Virus record (IMG/VR): IMGVR_UViG_3300044714_000085
Span: 1-39,153 of that record
Length of the DNA stretch: 39,153 bases
Source of the DNA: a virus
Direction: 5' to 3' (one strand)
Shown here in pieces: positions 31,309-37,764 of the stretch. A program made the translations under genes and the position numbers. The first letter of the stretch is position 1, and each line of letters starts with the position of its first letter. The notes under the pieces were generated by a model that saw only the letters and a list, made by a program, of their open reading frames with translations, was not told the origin of the DNA and did no database searches.

Positions 31309-31758
31309 ATGAACATACCTTGCCTGAGTCTCTGGCAGCCATGGGCCAGCGTCATCTTCGCCATTGACCCCGAGACGAAGACACCGGCCAAGATCGACGA
31401 GACGCGCGGGTGGCCCACCCACCTGCGCGGCCTGATAGCGATCCACGCGAGCAAGCATCCCGTGGGAGCCGATGACCAGCGTTACTACGGGCGCGAGGTT
31501 CACCGGCTGGGCTTGCAGTTCAGCTCCATGCCCTTCGGCAAAATCATCGGCACCGTGGAGCTGGTGAACTGCCGCCGCACGGTGGCCGTGGTACCCACCC
31601 GCAGCGATGCCCAGCTCTTCTGGGGCAATTACGAAGAGATCGAGGACGGCAAGCGGCGCTACGCCTTCGAGCTGCGCAACCCCGTGCTGCTCCCCGAGCC
31701 GATTCCGTTTGTGGGACGGCAGGGATTCTTCAACGTGGAGCTGTCAGACGCCCACTAA
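31309..31758 (+). CDS. ASCH-domain protein
   Basis: The 149-residue protein shows the ASCH fold pattern. LSLWQPWASVIF (6-17) is followed by an ETRGWPTHLRGLIAIHASKH segment (31-50), FGKIIGTVELVNC and a C-terminal GxxAFELRNP with GRQGFFNVEL. ASCH domains are PUA-like RNA- or nucleotide-binding barrels, and some are amidohydrolases or RNases. Phages often carry them. AAAGGAAAG lies just upstream of the ATG. It follows the LRV gene and starts a run of small early-type genes. The specific substrate is unknown. Confidence 0.8.
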   Translation: MNIPCLSLWQPWASVIFAIDPETKTPAKIDETRGWPTHLRGLIAIHASKHPVGADDQRYYGREVHRLGLQFSSMPFGKIIGTVELVNCRRTVAVVPTRSDAQLFWGNYEEIEDGKRRYAFELRNPVLLPEPIPFVGRQGFFNVELSDAH

Positions 31759-31760
31759 AC

Positions 31761-31796
31761 CGCAACCATCAACCCCGACTTCGGGAAGGGAGACGG
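31761..31796 (+). repeat. 36-bp leader cassette, copy 1
   Basis: A 36-bp sequence running from the end of the ASCH gene to the next gene's SD is repeated perfectly at 32187-32222. It contains a CCCG-ACTT-CGGG hairpin immediately followed by the SD AAGGGAGA. The repeat is intergenic and bears the translation signals, so it behaves as a portable 5' leader. Confidence 0.8.
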
Positions 31797-31798
31797 CA

Positions 31799-32179
31799 AT
31801 GATTTTAGGATTCGGAAGCACCGAAACAGAAGTGGAGCAACGCGAAGGTCAATGGGTGACCGAGCTGCTGAAGGAAGAGCTATCGACGGCACCGGCGCTG
31901 CGCGAGTTTTTCCATAACCAAACGATTGATCTGCTACGAGGAAAGTTGAAAGACCGAAGCGAATCCCTCAAAGCCGAGGCAGAAACCTACCGCACCGCAA
32001 CGAGCTTTCCAGACCGTTACTCCACCTACTGGTTTTCGATTCTGCATGACGCCTGCAATGTGGTGGTCATCTTCCGTTTTTCTCACTACAACCGCCGCCA
32101 CCCGTTTTCGCCAGATGGCTGGGCAATGTGGCAGCACGTCTATCTGCACTACGTAGACCTTGACGACGTGAAGGAATAG
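31799..32179 (+). CDS. Hypothetical 126-residue protein
   Basis: The protein starts MILGFGSTETEVEQREGQWV. It has an N-terminal helical, charged region (to about 65). A more hydrophobic, aromatic C-terminus follows (TYWFSILHDACNVVVIFRFS, about 80-99, then WAMWQHVYLHYVDL). The latter could be strands of a compact domain rather than a membrane helix. The start at 31799 follows the 36-bp leader cassette with its SD. No family recognised. Confidence 0.6.
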   Translation: MILGFGSTETEVEQREGQWVTELLKEELSTAPALREFFHNQTIDLLRGKLKDRSESLKAEAETYRTATSFPDRYSTYWFSILHDACNVVVIFRFSHYNRRHPFSPDGWAMWQHVYLHYVDLDDVKE

Positions 32180-32186
32180 GCGCAAC

Positions 32187-32222
32187 CGCAACCATCAACC
32201 CCGACTTCGGGAAGGGAGACGG
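32187..32222 (+). repeat. 36-bp leader cassette, copy 2
   Basis: This is a perfect second copy of the 31761-31796 sequence, again carrying the CCCG-ACTT-CGGG hairpin and AAGGGAGA. It lies directly before the gene starting at 32229. The preceding bases also contain an extra CGCAACC unit. Confidence 0.8.
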
Positions 32223-32228
32223 ATCGAC

Positions 32229-32771
32229 ATGGACACACGGCTTTTCAATCACTTTGTAGAGACCGAGGCTTGCTCAGACCAGAGCGAGGGCACCGAAAGG
32301 ATGCTCTCACTGATTCCCCAGGTGCCCGGCCTGATGCACACGCTACAGACGCGCTGGAGGCGCGTTCACGGGTCGCAGCTCCGGCTGCCGGCCGAAACGC
32401 TCGAAGAAGGCACAGCGGCCTACGCCGCCGCGCTTGCCGAGTTCTACGCCGCAATGGGCCACGCGCTCAGCATCGGCTACGCGGCAGGCTACAGCTACGC
32501 CCAGACCGAGGCCGCAGGCAACATCAGCGGCGCTTCGCTGGACGAGCTGGACAATGTGCCCATCAGCACCATCCCGCTGCGCTCAGAAACATGGGTGCAG
32601 AACACGGCGGACGGATGGGTGGCCCGGTGCCCGCACTGCACATGGTTCCAACTGGTGGCGTACCGCAGGGGTGTGCCAGCGACCGAACCCAAACCGCTGG
32701 AGCTGGCCCGTGCAGCAGCCCGCGAGCACGTCTGCGCAGCCGAGAGGCCGTCCCAGCGTACTGCGGCTTGA
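32229..32771 (+). CDS. Hypothetical 180-residue protein with Cys-pair domain
   Basis: The protein starts MDTRLFNHFVETEACSDQSE. A long Ala-rich helical region (about 58-95, EEGTAAYAAALAEFYAAMGH) precedes a C-terminal segment with WVARCPHCTWFQLVAY (about 128-143), a zinc-ribbon-like CxxC knuckle. A further Cys lies in AREHVCAAE. Its leader is the duplicated 36-bp cassette. Function unknown; the CPHC motif suggests a metal-bound structural knuckle. Confidence 0.6.
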   Translation: MDTRLFNHFVETEACSDQSEGTERMLSLIPQVPGLMHTLQTRWRRVHGSQLRLPAETLEEGTAAYAAALAEFYAAMGHALSIGYAAGYSYAQTEAAGNISGASLDELDNVPISTIPLRSETWVQNTADGWVARCPHCTWFQLVAYRRGVPATEPKPLELARAAAREHVCAAERPSQRTAA

Positions 32772-32826
32772 CATGCGGGCTGTGCTCCACGAGCAACGAA
32801 TATCCAGAGAGAGAGGGGAAAGGCTT

Positions 32827-33081
32827 ATGCGGAAATTTACGGTGCGCGTGGAGACGTACATCGACGTTGAAGTTGACGAGACCAAGTTCACGCCCGAGTT
32901 CATGGAGAAATTTCGGGAATACTTTTTCCCGTTCCAGTCCATTGAGGAGCACGTCGGCCATCTGGGGGCGTGTTTCGCCAACAAGATGATTTCGGGCGAT
33001 GGCTTCATTGAAGGGTACGGAGAGGCAAAGGACTTTGGACTGAAATTCACCGATGAAGGCACAGAAGCCGACATCCTTTGA
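32827..33081 (+). CDS. Hypothetical 84-residue acidic protein
   Basis: The protein starts MRKFTVRVETYIDVEVDETK. The opening beta hairpin is a pattern often seen in small phage proteins. An acidic helical middle (PEFMEKFREYFFPFQSIEEH) and a C-terminal DGFIEGYGEAKDFGLKFTD follow. GGGGAAAGG precedes the ATG. Nine nt separate it from the HTH gene. No function can be given. Confidence 0.6.
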   Translation: MRKFTVRVETYIDVEVDETKFTPEFMEKFREYFFPFQSIEEHVGHLGACFANKMISGDGFIEGYGEAKDFGLKFTDEGTEADIL

Positions 33082-33089
33082 GGAGACAC

Positions 33090-33335
33090 ATGGCCCGTAG
33101 CAAGCCAAAAGCAATCGTGGTGCCGGAGGGCGCGCTTTCCGCGAAAGACTTCGTGGAATCCAAGCTGCGCCCCGCCGTTGCCGAAGAGGGAGCCGCCGCC
33201 GTCGCAGCCAGGGCAGAGATCAGCGTTTCGCTGCTGCACATGGTGCTGCGAGGCGAGCGGCTGCCCAATCACCAGCTCGCGGGATCACTGGGGTGTGACG
33301 TGCGCGAGCTGCGGTTCTACATCCCGAGGAAGTGA
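33090..33335 (+). CDS. Small helix-turn-helix protein (Cro-like)
   Basis: The 81-residue protein contains an HTH: AAAVAARAEISVSLLHMVLR (about 40-59), then GERLPNHQLAGSLGC, as in XRE/Cro-type regulators. GAGGAG lies 5 nt before ATG 33090. An in-frame ATG at 33078 is less well placed. It may regulate the early genes or bind DNA in replication. Autoregulation cannot be seen because there is no promoter directly upstream. Confidence is moderate because the domain is short. Confidence 0.6.
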   Translation: MARSKPKAIVVPEGALSAKDFVESKLRPAVAEEGAAAVAARAEISVSLLHMVLRGERLPNHQLAGSLGCDVRELRFYIPRK

Positions 33336-33341
33336 GGAGCC

Positions 33342-33587
33342 ATGAGCTTTAACAGCAAGTGTCTGGAGTTAGCGAGGTACTTCCTTGACGGCGTGGACAA
33401 GGAATTACCGGAAGATTCGCCGGTAGTCGTCTACACCGCCGAAAACATAGACCGGCTGGCCCAAGTGATTCAGGATGCAATCGAAGATGAGATTGACAAC
33501 CTGAAAAATCCCAAGCCAAGCGGCCCACCAATGCCTGAGCCATCGCCGACCGGGACGCGCCAGTTTGTAAGGGAGCCGGAGCCATGA
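33342..33587 (+). CDS. Hypothetical 81-residue protein
   Basis: The protein starts MSFNSKCLELARYFLDGVDK. It has a helical, acidic N-terminal half (with TAENIDRLAQVIQDAIEDEI) and a Pro-rich C-terminus (SGPPMPEPSPTG). GAGGAG precedes the ATG. It overlaps the helicase loader gene by 4 nt (ATGA), so it is coupled to it. Function unknown. Confidence 0.6.
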   Translation: MSFNSKCLELARYFLDGVDKELPEDSPVVVYTAENIDRLAQVIQDAIEDEIDNLKNPKPSGPPMPEPSPTGTRQFVREPEP

Positions 33588-34327
33588 CCGAGGCCGTGTC
33601 ATGCACCATCTGCAACGATCAGGGCTTTTTGCGAACTGAAACAAAAAGCATTAGAAAATGTATCTGCATTCAGGAGCGAGAAGTTCGCTGGCGGGTGGCG
33701 CGCAGCGGGATTCCCGTAGGCTATGAGGGCGCGAGCTTCGAGCGCTTCCAAGCACAATCCTTTACCCAGCGCGCGCTGCTGATGGCGCGCCGCTTCACTG
33801 AGAGCTACCTGCCTACCAATGCTCTGGGATCGGAGCCACGGGGCATTCTCTTCACCGGCAGCGTGGGCACCGGCAAGACACACCTTGCCGTAAGCATCCT
33901 GCGTGCCGTCATCATCGAGCGCGGGGCCGATGGCATCTTCGTGGACACACGAGACATGCTGGCCAGGCTGCGGGCGAGCTACGGCCAGGACGCCACCGAG
34001 AGCGAGTTCAGCATCTTGCAGCCGTTGTTCAAGGCAGACATCGTGGTGCTGGATGAGCTGGGCGCGGTGAGGCCGAGCGACTGGGCTTTCGAGATGACCG
34101 AGCTGGTGATTGGAAAGCTGTACAGCGCGAACAAGGCGGCCATCGTGACCTCAAACTTTCCGAACGCCGCACCGGGCGGCACCAGCTCACAAACAGGCTA
34201 CGAACGCGCCGCGCGGCAGGAGACGCTGGGAGACCGGATCGGCGCGCGCATGTGGAGCCGACTACAGCAGATGTGTGTGCCCGTCGAAATGATCGGACCG
34301 GACTTCAGAGTGGGGGGAAGAAAATGA
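33584..34327 (+). CDS. DnaC/IstB-like helicase loader ATPase
   Basis: This AAA+ protein should load the replicative helicase at the origin. The 247 residues carry an N-terminal zinc motif (CTICNDQGF, then KCIC, about 7-29) as in DnaC-type loaders. Walker A is GSVGTGKTH (92-100), Walker B is IVVLDELGAV (about 151-160), and a sensor 1 region is AAIVTSNFPN. The protein ends DFRVGGRK. It is coupled to both neighbours by ATGA overlaps. The initiator at 347-1477 is its likely partner. The host helicase is the expected client since none is seen here. Confidence 0.85.
   Translation: MTEAVSCTICNDQGFLRTETKSIRKCICIQEREVRWRVARSGIPVGYEGASFERFQAQSFTQRALLMARRFTESYLPTNALGSEPRGILFTGSVGTGKTHLAVSILRAVIIERGADGIFVDTRDMLARLRASYGQDATESEFSILQPLFKADIVVLDELGAVRPSDWAFEMTELVIGKLYSANKAAIVTSNFPNAAPGGTSSQTGYERAARQETLGDRIGARMWSRLQQMCVPVEMIGPDFRVGGRK
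34302..34320 (+). repeat. 19-bp SD-bearing repeat, copy 1
   Basis: ACTTCAGAGTGGGGGGAAG covers the end of the helicase loader and the SD of the next gene. It recurs exactly at 34682-34700, covering the end of that gene and the SD of the one after. As a result both proteins end in FRVGGR plus K or R. Confidence 0.75.
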
Positions 34328-34707
34328 TGACACCTGATGAGCTTCAAGAAGCCATCGGCAAACATGTCGCACCAAGTGACGAAAGATATGGCTGGATATA
34401 CCATCGCGGATGGTTGTTCATATCTCCTTTCATCTGCATGGGATGCGGTATAGAAGTCAGCGCTAGACAATACGCATTTTCGCGCTCTTGCGGGCCGTGC
34501 GACATTTCATCCTCGAAAACACGGAGATTATTGAGAGGTAAATGCTTCGCCGGAAAGCGGATTCTTATCGATCCAGATCACTTCCACTTCATTCCAGAAG
34601 ATGATTTTGTAGACGCTGAAAAGCGCTTGGACTATCCGTTGCTGTGGACACCGCCGAGCCCGCCGAGATCGCCGAGATTGCACTTCAGAGTGGGGGGAAG
34701 GCGATGA
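34324..34707 (+). CDS. Hypothetical 127-residue zinc-ribbon protein
   Basis: The protein starts MMTPDELQEAIGKHVAPSDE. Residues about 33-65 contain ICMGCGIEVS and RSCGPCDIS, two CxxC knuckles typical of a zinc ribbon. The C-terminus is basic and Pro-rich and ends HFRVGGRR, a copy of the helicase loader's ending caused by the 19-bp repeat. The start lies within the loader's stop codon (ATGA). The GC content of the first half is lower than its neighbours. Function unknown; DNA or RNA binding is possible. Confidence 0.6.
   Translation: MMTPDELQEAIGKHVAPSDERYGWIYHRGWLFISPFICMGCGIEVSARQYAFSRSCGPCDISSSKTRRLLRGKCFAGKRILIDPDHFHFIPEDDFVDAEKRLDYPLLWTPPSPPRSPRLHFRVGGRR
34682..34700 (+). repeat. 19-bp SD-bearing repeat, copy 2
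   Basis: This is an exact copy of the 34302-34320 repeat, placed at the same position relative to the following ATG (3 nt after the repeat). The block behaves as a portable gene-junction unit that supplies the SD and the last six codons of the upstream gene. Confidence 0.75.
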
Positions 34708-34946
34708 GTTGCGAACCACAGTTTGAAGTGGAGCTGCGACGGCTGCGGCTGGTGCCCAGCTATGAGGCCACACAGAGCGCGGCGCTGCGGCGCTGGGTGG
34801 ATGCGCACTGGCGCACTCACTATGTTCCCGAAGAACTGCTGGTGATTTGGGGATACAACCAAAGTCTGATGCCTGAGCCTGGCTATGCCGACTTGAAGCA
34901 GATACGCACGGCCGCGCCGAAAAACTCAGCCGCGTGGCGGCGGTAG
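34704..34946 (+). CDS. Hypothetical 80-residue protein
   Basis: The protein starts MSCEPQFEVELRRLRLVPSY. It is helical, basic and aromatic (ALRRWVDAHWRTHYVPEELL), with a short C-terminal tail. ATGA overlap couples it to the previous gene. No motif or family recognised. It is the last gene before a 95-nt gap that holds two inverted repeats. Confidence 0.6.
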   Translation: MSCEPQFEVELRRLRLVPSYEATQSAALRRWVDAHWRTHYVPEELLVIWGYNQSLMPEPGYADLKQIRTAAPKNSAAWRR

Positions 34947-34980
34947 AAGAAGAAGCTGCCGCAGAGTGTGAAACCGACCC

Positions 34981-34999
34981 ATAACAACATGATTGTTAT
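34981..34999. promoter_or_regulatory. Operator-like inverted repeat
   Basis: ATAACAA (34981-34987) and TTGTTAT (34993-34999) form a 7-bp inverted repeat around CATGA. No T-run follows. AT-rich symmetric half-sites of this kind suit an HTH-protein operator. A second hairpin, GCGGC-GCGAG-GCCGC at 35014-35028, lies just before the SD of the next gene. Confidence 0.4.
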
Positions 35000-35041
35000 C
35001 GGGGCATAACCCAGCGGCGCGAGGCCGCACCGGAGACCAAC

Positions 35042-35731
35042 ATGCGAGTGAATATCTACGCCGAAGAGATGACCGGCAACGTCGAGCTGGTGACGAAGAC
35101 GGTAGAAGGGCAGGAGTTTGCAGCCGTGCGATTCTGGCTGTATCTGCCTGCGACGATGCGAACCCAACTGCGCACCGAGAGCGGCGTCACCCTGCCGAGG
35201 GATAAGCACGGCAACACACAGGTGCGCGGGCCGTTCCTGCACCGGCCAGGAGACGACGACAGCAGCGCGGTGACGTTCTGGGGCAAGCGAGAGCTGCGCA
35301 GCGTTCTGGCGCGCGCCCTGGGGCTGCTGGATGCGTACTATGGCGTGACTGACACCGAGCTGGTGACGCCTGAAGACGAAGCCGAGGCCGCGCGGTACGT
35401 CGAAGCCTTCGCGCCCACGGAAAACAACCTGCGAGTCATCGCAGCGGAGAGCATGAGCTACAAGCGCCAGCTCGCCCAGAGCACGGTGAAGCTGGAAGGC
35501 ATCATCGACCAGTTTGTGAACGTGTATGGCGAAGTGGCCGTGCCCAGCATCCTGATGAAAGAGGCCGCGCAGCTCTGGCGCGAATACTACGAGTGGAGCG
35601 GCAATCACATGATCCTGACCGAGGAAGGCTGGGAGCCAGGGGACGCGAAAGAAAGCTATACCGCGCTGGCGCTGGAAGAGGACCGGGACATCAGCAACTA
35701 CATCACGGACGAAGTGAACGCGCCCGCGTAA
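35042..35731 (+). CDS. Hypothetical 229-residue protein
   Basis: The protein starts MRVNIYAEEMTGNVELVTKT. The N-terminal 115 residues look like a small alpha/beta domain (FAAVRFWLYLPATM, GPFLHRPGDDDSSAVTFWG) of a type seen in other phage genomes. The C-terminal half is helical and acidic. GGAGA lies a few bases before the ATG. It is the last rightward gene before the convergent terminator. I do not know its function; a DNA-metabolism accessory role is possible from its position. Confidence 0.6.
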   Translation: MRVNIYAEEMTGNVELVTKTVEGQEFAAVRFWLYLPATMRTQLRTESGVTLPRDKHGNTQVRGPFLHRPGDDDSSAVTFWGKRELRSVLARALGLLDAYYGVTDTELVTPEDEAEAARYVEAFAPTENNLRVIAAESMSYKRQLAQSTVKLEGIIDQFVNVYGEVAVPSILMKEAAQLWREYYEWSGNHMILTEEGWEPGDAKESYTALALEEDRDISNYITDEVNAPA

Positions 35732-35746
35732 GAGGCCGGACGCGAG

Positions 35747-35780
35747 AACGCCCGCTGGTGAGCTGCCAGCGGGCGTTTCT
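35747..35780. terminator. Bidirectional intrinsic terminator
   Basis: A perfect 12-bp stem is formed by AACGCCCGCTGG (35747-35758) and CCAGCGGGCGTT (35766-35777), with a 7-nt loop. On the plus strand TTTCTGTTT continues from the stem. The minus-strand side has fewer Ts but the stem ends in TT. It separates convergent operons (rightward gene ending 35731, leftward gene ending 35802), so it likely serves both. Confidence 0.85.
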
Positions 35781-35801
35781 GTTTGTGTAGCGGGATCTCG
35801 C

Positions 35802-36083
35802 TCAGGCCGGTTTGCGGCAGCGGTCTAGCAGCTCCGCAGCGTGATTGAGCTGGTACAGCGGCACCTTCTCTTTCAGCAGGAGATGCAGCGCGGTGGTGCC
35901 GGTGCCGTGTAGGACTTCGGCGCAGCGATCGAGCCACCATTCGGCTTGCCCAGGGGTGAAGTTGGGCACGGTGGTGGACTCGAATCCAAGCCGATAGAGG
36001 ATGTTGTAAGCGGCGTTGCGATAGGTCAAATCGTTGAGCAAATCGCCAGAGTGCATCGAGACATGAACGGTGTTTTCAGACAT
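35802..36083 (-). CDS. Hypothetical 93-residue protein, last gene of the leftward operon
   Basis: The protein starts MSENTVHVSMHSGDLLNDLT at 36083, preceded by AGGAAGGGG. It is helical (YRNAAYNILYRLGFESTTVP, then WWLDRCAEVLHG, LLLKEKVPLYQLNHAAELLD), with an overall compact soluble look. No motif is recognised. It is the most downstream gene of the leftward clamp-loader operon and stops 22 nt from the terminator stem. Confidence 0.6.
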   Translation of the reverse strand: MSENTVHVSMHSGDLLNDLTYRNAAYNILYRLGFESTTVPNFTPGQAEWWLDRCAEVLHGTGTTALHLLLKEKVPLYQLNHAAELLDRCRKPA

Positions 36084-36085
36084 TG

Positions 36086-36247
36086 TTAGACCCCTTCCTT
36101 TGTTGGCTTCACGATGTTGAGGGCGTGAGCTATGCGCTTCGCCAGTGTCTTGGATACGGCGGTGGCCACACACACGCCGCCTTGCATCACGTTGCAGCCC
36201 ACGTTTACGAACCGGAGCTGCGCGGCTTTGGCGGTCGATTCGCTCAC
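36086..36247 (-). CDS. Small 53-residue protein
   Basis: The start chosen is GTG 36247 because AGGAGG lies 7 nt upstream; an in-frame ATG at 36274 has no SD. The protein reads MSESTAKAAQLRFVNVGCNV, then MQGGVCVATAVSKTLAKRIA, with two Cys in a hydrophobic beta-like middle and a basic helix at the end. Two nt separate it from the next gene. Function unknown. Confidence 0.55.
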   Translation of the reverse strand: MSESTAKAAQLRFVNVGCNVMQGGVCVATAVSKTLAKRIAHALNIVKPTKEGV

Positions 36248-36267
36248 TGCTGTGCCTCCTGTAGCCA

Positions 36268-36420
36268 TTACCAATCGGCGTTCTCTGGGCCGTGCTCACC
36301 CGTGGTGGGCCAGTTGCCGGTGTCGAGGCAGTCTACGAACCATGCAGCTCCGCAGCCTGCCAGATAGAGCGCCACGCCCAGCACGAACGCGGCGCAGAGA
36401 GTGGAGAGCGCGCGCTGCAT
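36268..36420 (-). CDS. Small 50-residue lipoprotein
   Basis: The protein starts MQRALSTLCAAFVLGVALYL and continues AGCGAAWF, giving a lipoprotein signal with the lipobox LAGC; C23 would be acylated. The mature part is only 28 residues (ending PTTGEHGPENADW) and acidic. The ATG overlaps the stop of the upstream gene by 1 nt. A small phage lipoprotein anchored in the host envelope suits superinfection exclusion or lysis (Rz1-like), but nothing decides between these. Lipidation is a prediction. Confidence 0.55.
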   Translation of the reverse strand: MQRALSTLCAAFVLGVALYLAGCGAAWFVDCLDTGNWPTTGEHGPENADW

Positions 36421-36674
36421 CAGTTGCCCTCAACAGCCTTGCTCTTTGCATGGCCGCACAGAATCTCATCCCACATGCCCACGCCTTTATCGTGCAGCAG
36501 CTCATGCAGGCCGTCACTGGTGAGATTCTTCGAGGCATGTTGCAGCGCCCACATCAACGTGTCGAGACGTTGCCAGTTGGGGCCAGTTGCGTTCTCTGCG
36601 AAGTCTTTGGCGGCGCGCTCGAAGCTGCCGCGCAGCATAGATACAACCAAGGTTTTGTCAATTGCGATTGCCAT
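36420..36674 (-). CDS. Hypothetical 84-residue protein
   Basis: The protein starts MAIAIDKTLVVSMLRGSFER at 36674, with GAGAGG 6 nt upstream. It is helical (RLDTLMWALQHASKNL) and ends with HDKGVGMWDEILCGHAKSKA. A longer in-frame ATG at 36785 lacks an SD and would overlap the peptide gene upstream. No family recognised. It overlaps the lipoprotein start by 1 nt. Confidence 0.55.
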   Translation of the reverse strand: MAIAIDKTLVVSMLRGSFERAAKDFAENATGPNWQRLDTLMWALQHASKNLTSDGLHELLHDKGVGMWDEILCGHAKSKAVEGN

Positions 36675-36717
36675 GTTGCCTCTCCATGCCCGGCCATCGC
36701 GCCGAGCTGCGGTTGGA

Positions 36718-36795
36718 CTACTTCGGAAGTTTGTGCATCGTGTACAGCCAAGTGAGCAGGACGCCTGCGAAGAAAGAGAGCACACAGCAGCGCAT
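36718..36795 (-). CDS. 25-residue membrane peptide
   Basis: The gene encodes MRCCVLSFFAGVLLTWLYTM followed by HKLPK, one hydrophobic helix with a basic end. The ATG lies 2 nt after the stop of the upstream gene, so it would be translated by coupling; there is no separate strong SD. It parallels the membrane peptide at 2307-2378. Real expression is uncertain. Confidence 0.4.
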   Translation of the reverse strand: MRCCVLSFFAGVLLTWLYTMHKLPK

Positions 36796-36797
36796 AG

Positions 36798-37214
36798 CTA
36801 TGACACGATCCGAGGCCAGGTCTGCTTGCCTCCGCTGTAGATGGCCAGCGAAAGGCGATAATCGCGCGCTTCGTCTGGGCAAGCCTTGCGTACCATCTGC
36901 TCCGCTTCGTCGCGTGTATCGGCCCCTACGCAGCCGGAGCGTATATCTGTGCGAGAGCTGCCGGAGCCAAAGTAAAAATCGAAGCCCCATTTTTGAGCGG
37001 TGGGCACAGCGCCAGCTTGCGGGAGCTGGAAACGTACCAGCCATGACGGGCCGAAGGTGTTGCGAACCTGCTGGAGCGAGGCGGAATCGCAATCGCTGGG
37101 ATAGTCGCCAGTTTCCCATGCGTGGCGCAGCTCTGACTTCCAGCGCCTGCCTTGAGCGGCTGCGAACTGTTGAAGGGCGGCGAACTGTTCGGTGGTGAGT
37201 GTCGATGTTTGCAT
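36798..37214 (-). CDS. Conserved phage protein of unknown function
   Basis: The chosen start is ATG 37214 (MQTSTLTTEQFAALQQFAAA), with GGAG 6 nt upstream. The motif FAALQQFAAAQGRRWKSELR, then HAWETGD and LQQVRNTFGPSWLVRFQL, is a pattern I associate with small phage proteins near replication genes. The C-terminus (GADTRDEAEQMVRKACPDEA) is helical and acidic. It lies next to the left copy of the 85-bp duplication, whose leader box precedes its start. Function unknown. Confidence 0.65.
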   Translation of the reverse strand: MQTSTLTTEQFAALQQFAAAQGRRWKSELRHAWETGDYPSDCDSASLQQVRNTFGPSWLVRFQLPQAGAVPTAQKWGFDFYFGSGSSRTDIRSGCVGADTRDEAEQMVRKACPDEARDYRLSLAIYSGGKQTWPRIVS

Positions 37215-37272
37215 TTCGGTCTCCATGCCTGCTACCAGCGCGGCAGGCGCGCGGTTGGTACAGCGCCTCATG

Positions 37273-37357
37273 GGTACGGGCGAACCCGCGTGGAACTGTT
37301 GCTCCCGGTGCAACAGCTATGCTATCAGCAGCTCTGTTTCCAGCTTCATCAGGGATT
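37273..37357. repeat. 85-bp direct repeat, left copy (3' end of clamp-loader gene plus leader)
   Basis: This 85-bp block matches 38237-38321 with only two mismatches. Read leftward it contains the last codons of the clamp-loader gene (after RE: SLMKLETELLIA and stop). An AGCTGTTGC/GCAACAG hairpin and the GCGGGTTCGCCCG leader box follow. Here the codons are not attached to the rest of the gene, so this copy is a duplicated fragment. Confidence 0.9.
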
Positions 37358-37479
37358 TACGTACTTGACTCCCGTTTCTTTGATTCCGCATCGCTTAGCC
37401 TCTCCAGGTAGAGTCGCGCTGTCTCTTCATCAGGGAACATCTGGAAGAGTTGGAAGGTGCTGATTGTCGATCTACTCAT
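37357..37479 (-). pseudogene. N-terminal fragment of IS1595-type transposase
   Basis: The 40-codon frame reads STISTFQLFQMFPDEETARL, then YLERL, matching the first 30 residues of IS1595-family transposases (FxxFPDEExARxYLExxLW, normally followed by CPxCG zinc ribbon and a DDE domain). It stops right where the zinc ribbon should begin: the last residues (SDAESKKRESST) are unrelated and run into the inverted repeat. AAAGGA lies 7 nt before the ATG, overlapping the end of the winged-helix gene, so a short peptide may still be made. The family call is from recalled pattern. Confidence 0.6.
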
Positions 37480-37482
37480 GAT

Positions 37483-37680
37483 TCAATCCTTTGGCCAATA
37501 AGTGATGAGGCGCTTGTAGTTGACATATTGCTTCTTTTGTTGGATAACGCCTTCCGTGGTGAGGCGTTTCAGACATCCAAATACAACCTCTTTTGCGATC
37601 CCGAGGCTTCGCTCTATCTCAGTGAGAGAGCATCCCGGATGAGCCAACAACCATTCGTACACAACGTCTCGCGTATTCAT
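37483..37680 (-). CDS. Winged-helix transcription regulator, small
   Basis: The 65-residue protein (MNTRDVVYEWLLAHPGCSLT onward) is a compact winged helix: helix 1 (VVYEWLLAHPG), helix 2 (TEIERSLGI) and recognition helix (KEVVFGCLKRLTTEG). A wing follows with VIQQKKQYVNYKRLITY. It resembles MarR/ArsR-like single-domain DNA-binding proteins. A 15-bp palindrome lies 35 nt before its start, a likely site for autoregulation. It sits inside the inverted-repeat cassette, so it may be cargo. Its target genes are not known. Confidence 0.65.
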   Translation of the reverse strand: MNTRDVVYEWLLAHPGCSLTEIERSLGIAKEVVFGCLKRLTTEGVIQQKKQYVNYKRLITYWPKD

Positions 37681-37714
37681 TTGGACGGGCTTTCTGGCGG
37701 GTTACGTACGGCCC

Positions 37715-37729
37715 GAGGTTACCAACCTC
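37715..37729. promoter_or_regulatory. Palindromic operator candidate upstream of winged-helix gene
   Basis: GAGGTT (37715-37720) and AACCTC (37724-37729) are inverted around ACC. The site is 35 nt before the winged-helix start, between it and the 113-residue gene. It could bind the winged-helix dimer or form a small hairpin in the mRNA. Confidence 0.4.
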
Positions 37730-37764
37730 ACGCTCCACTTGCCGTGGATGCGGCGCGGCGGAGG

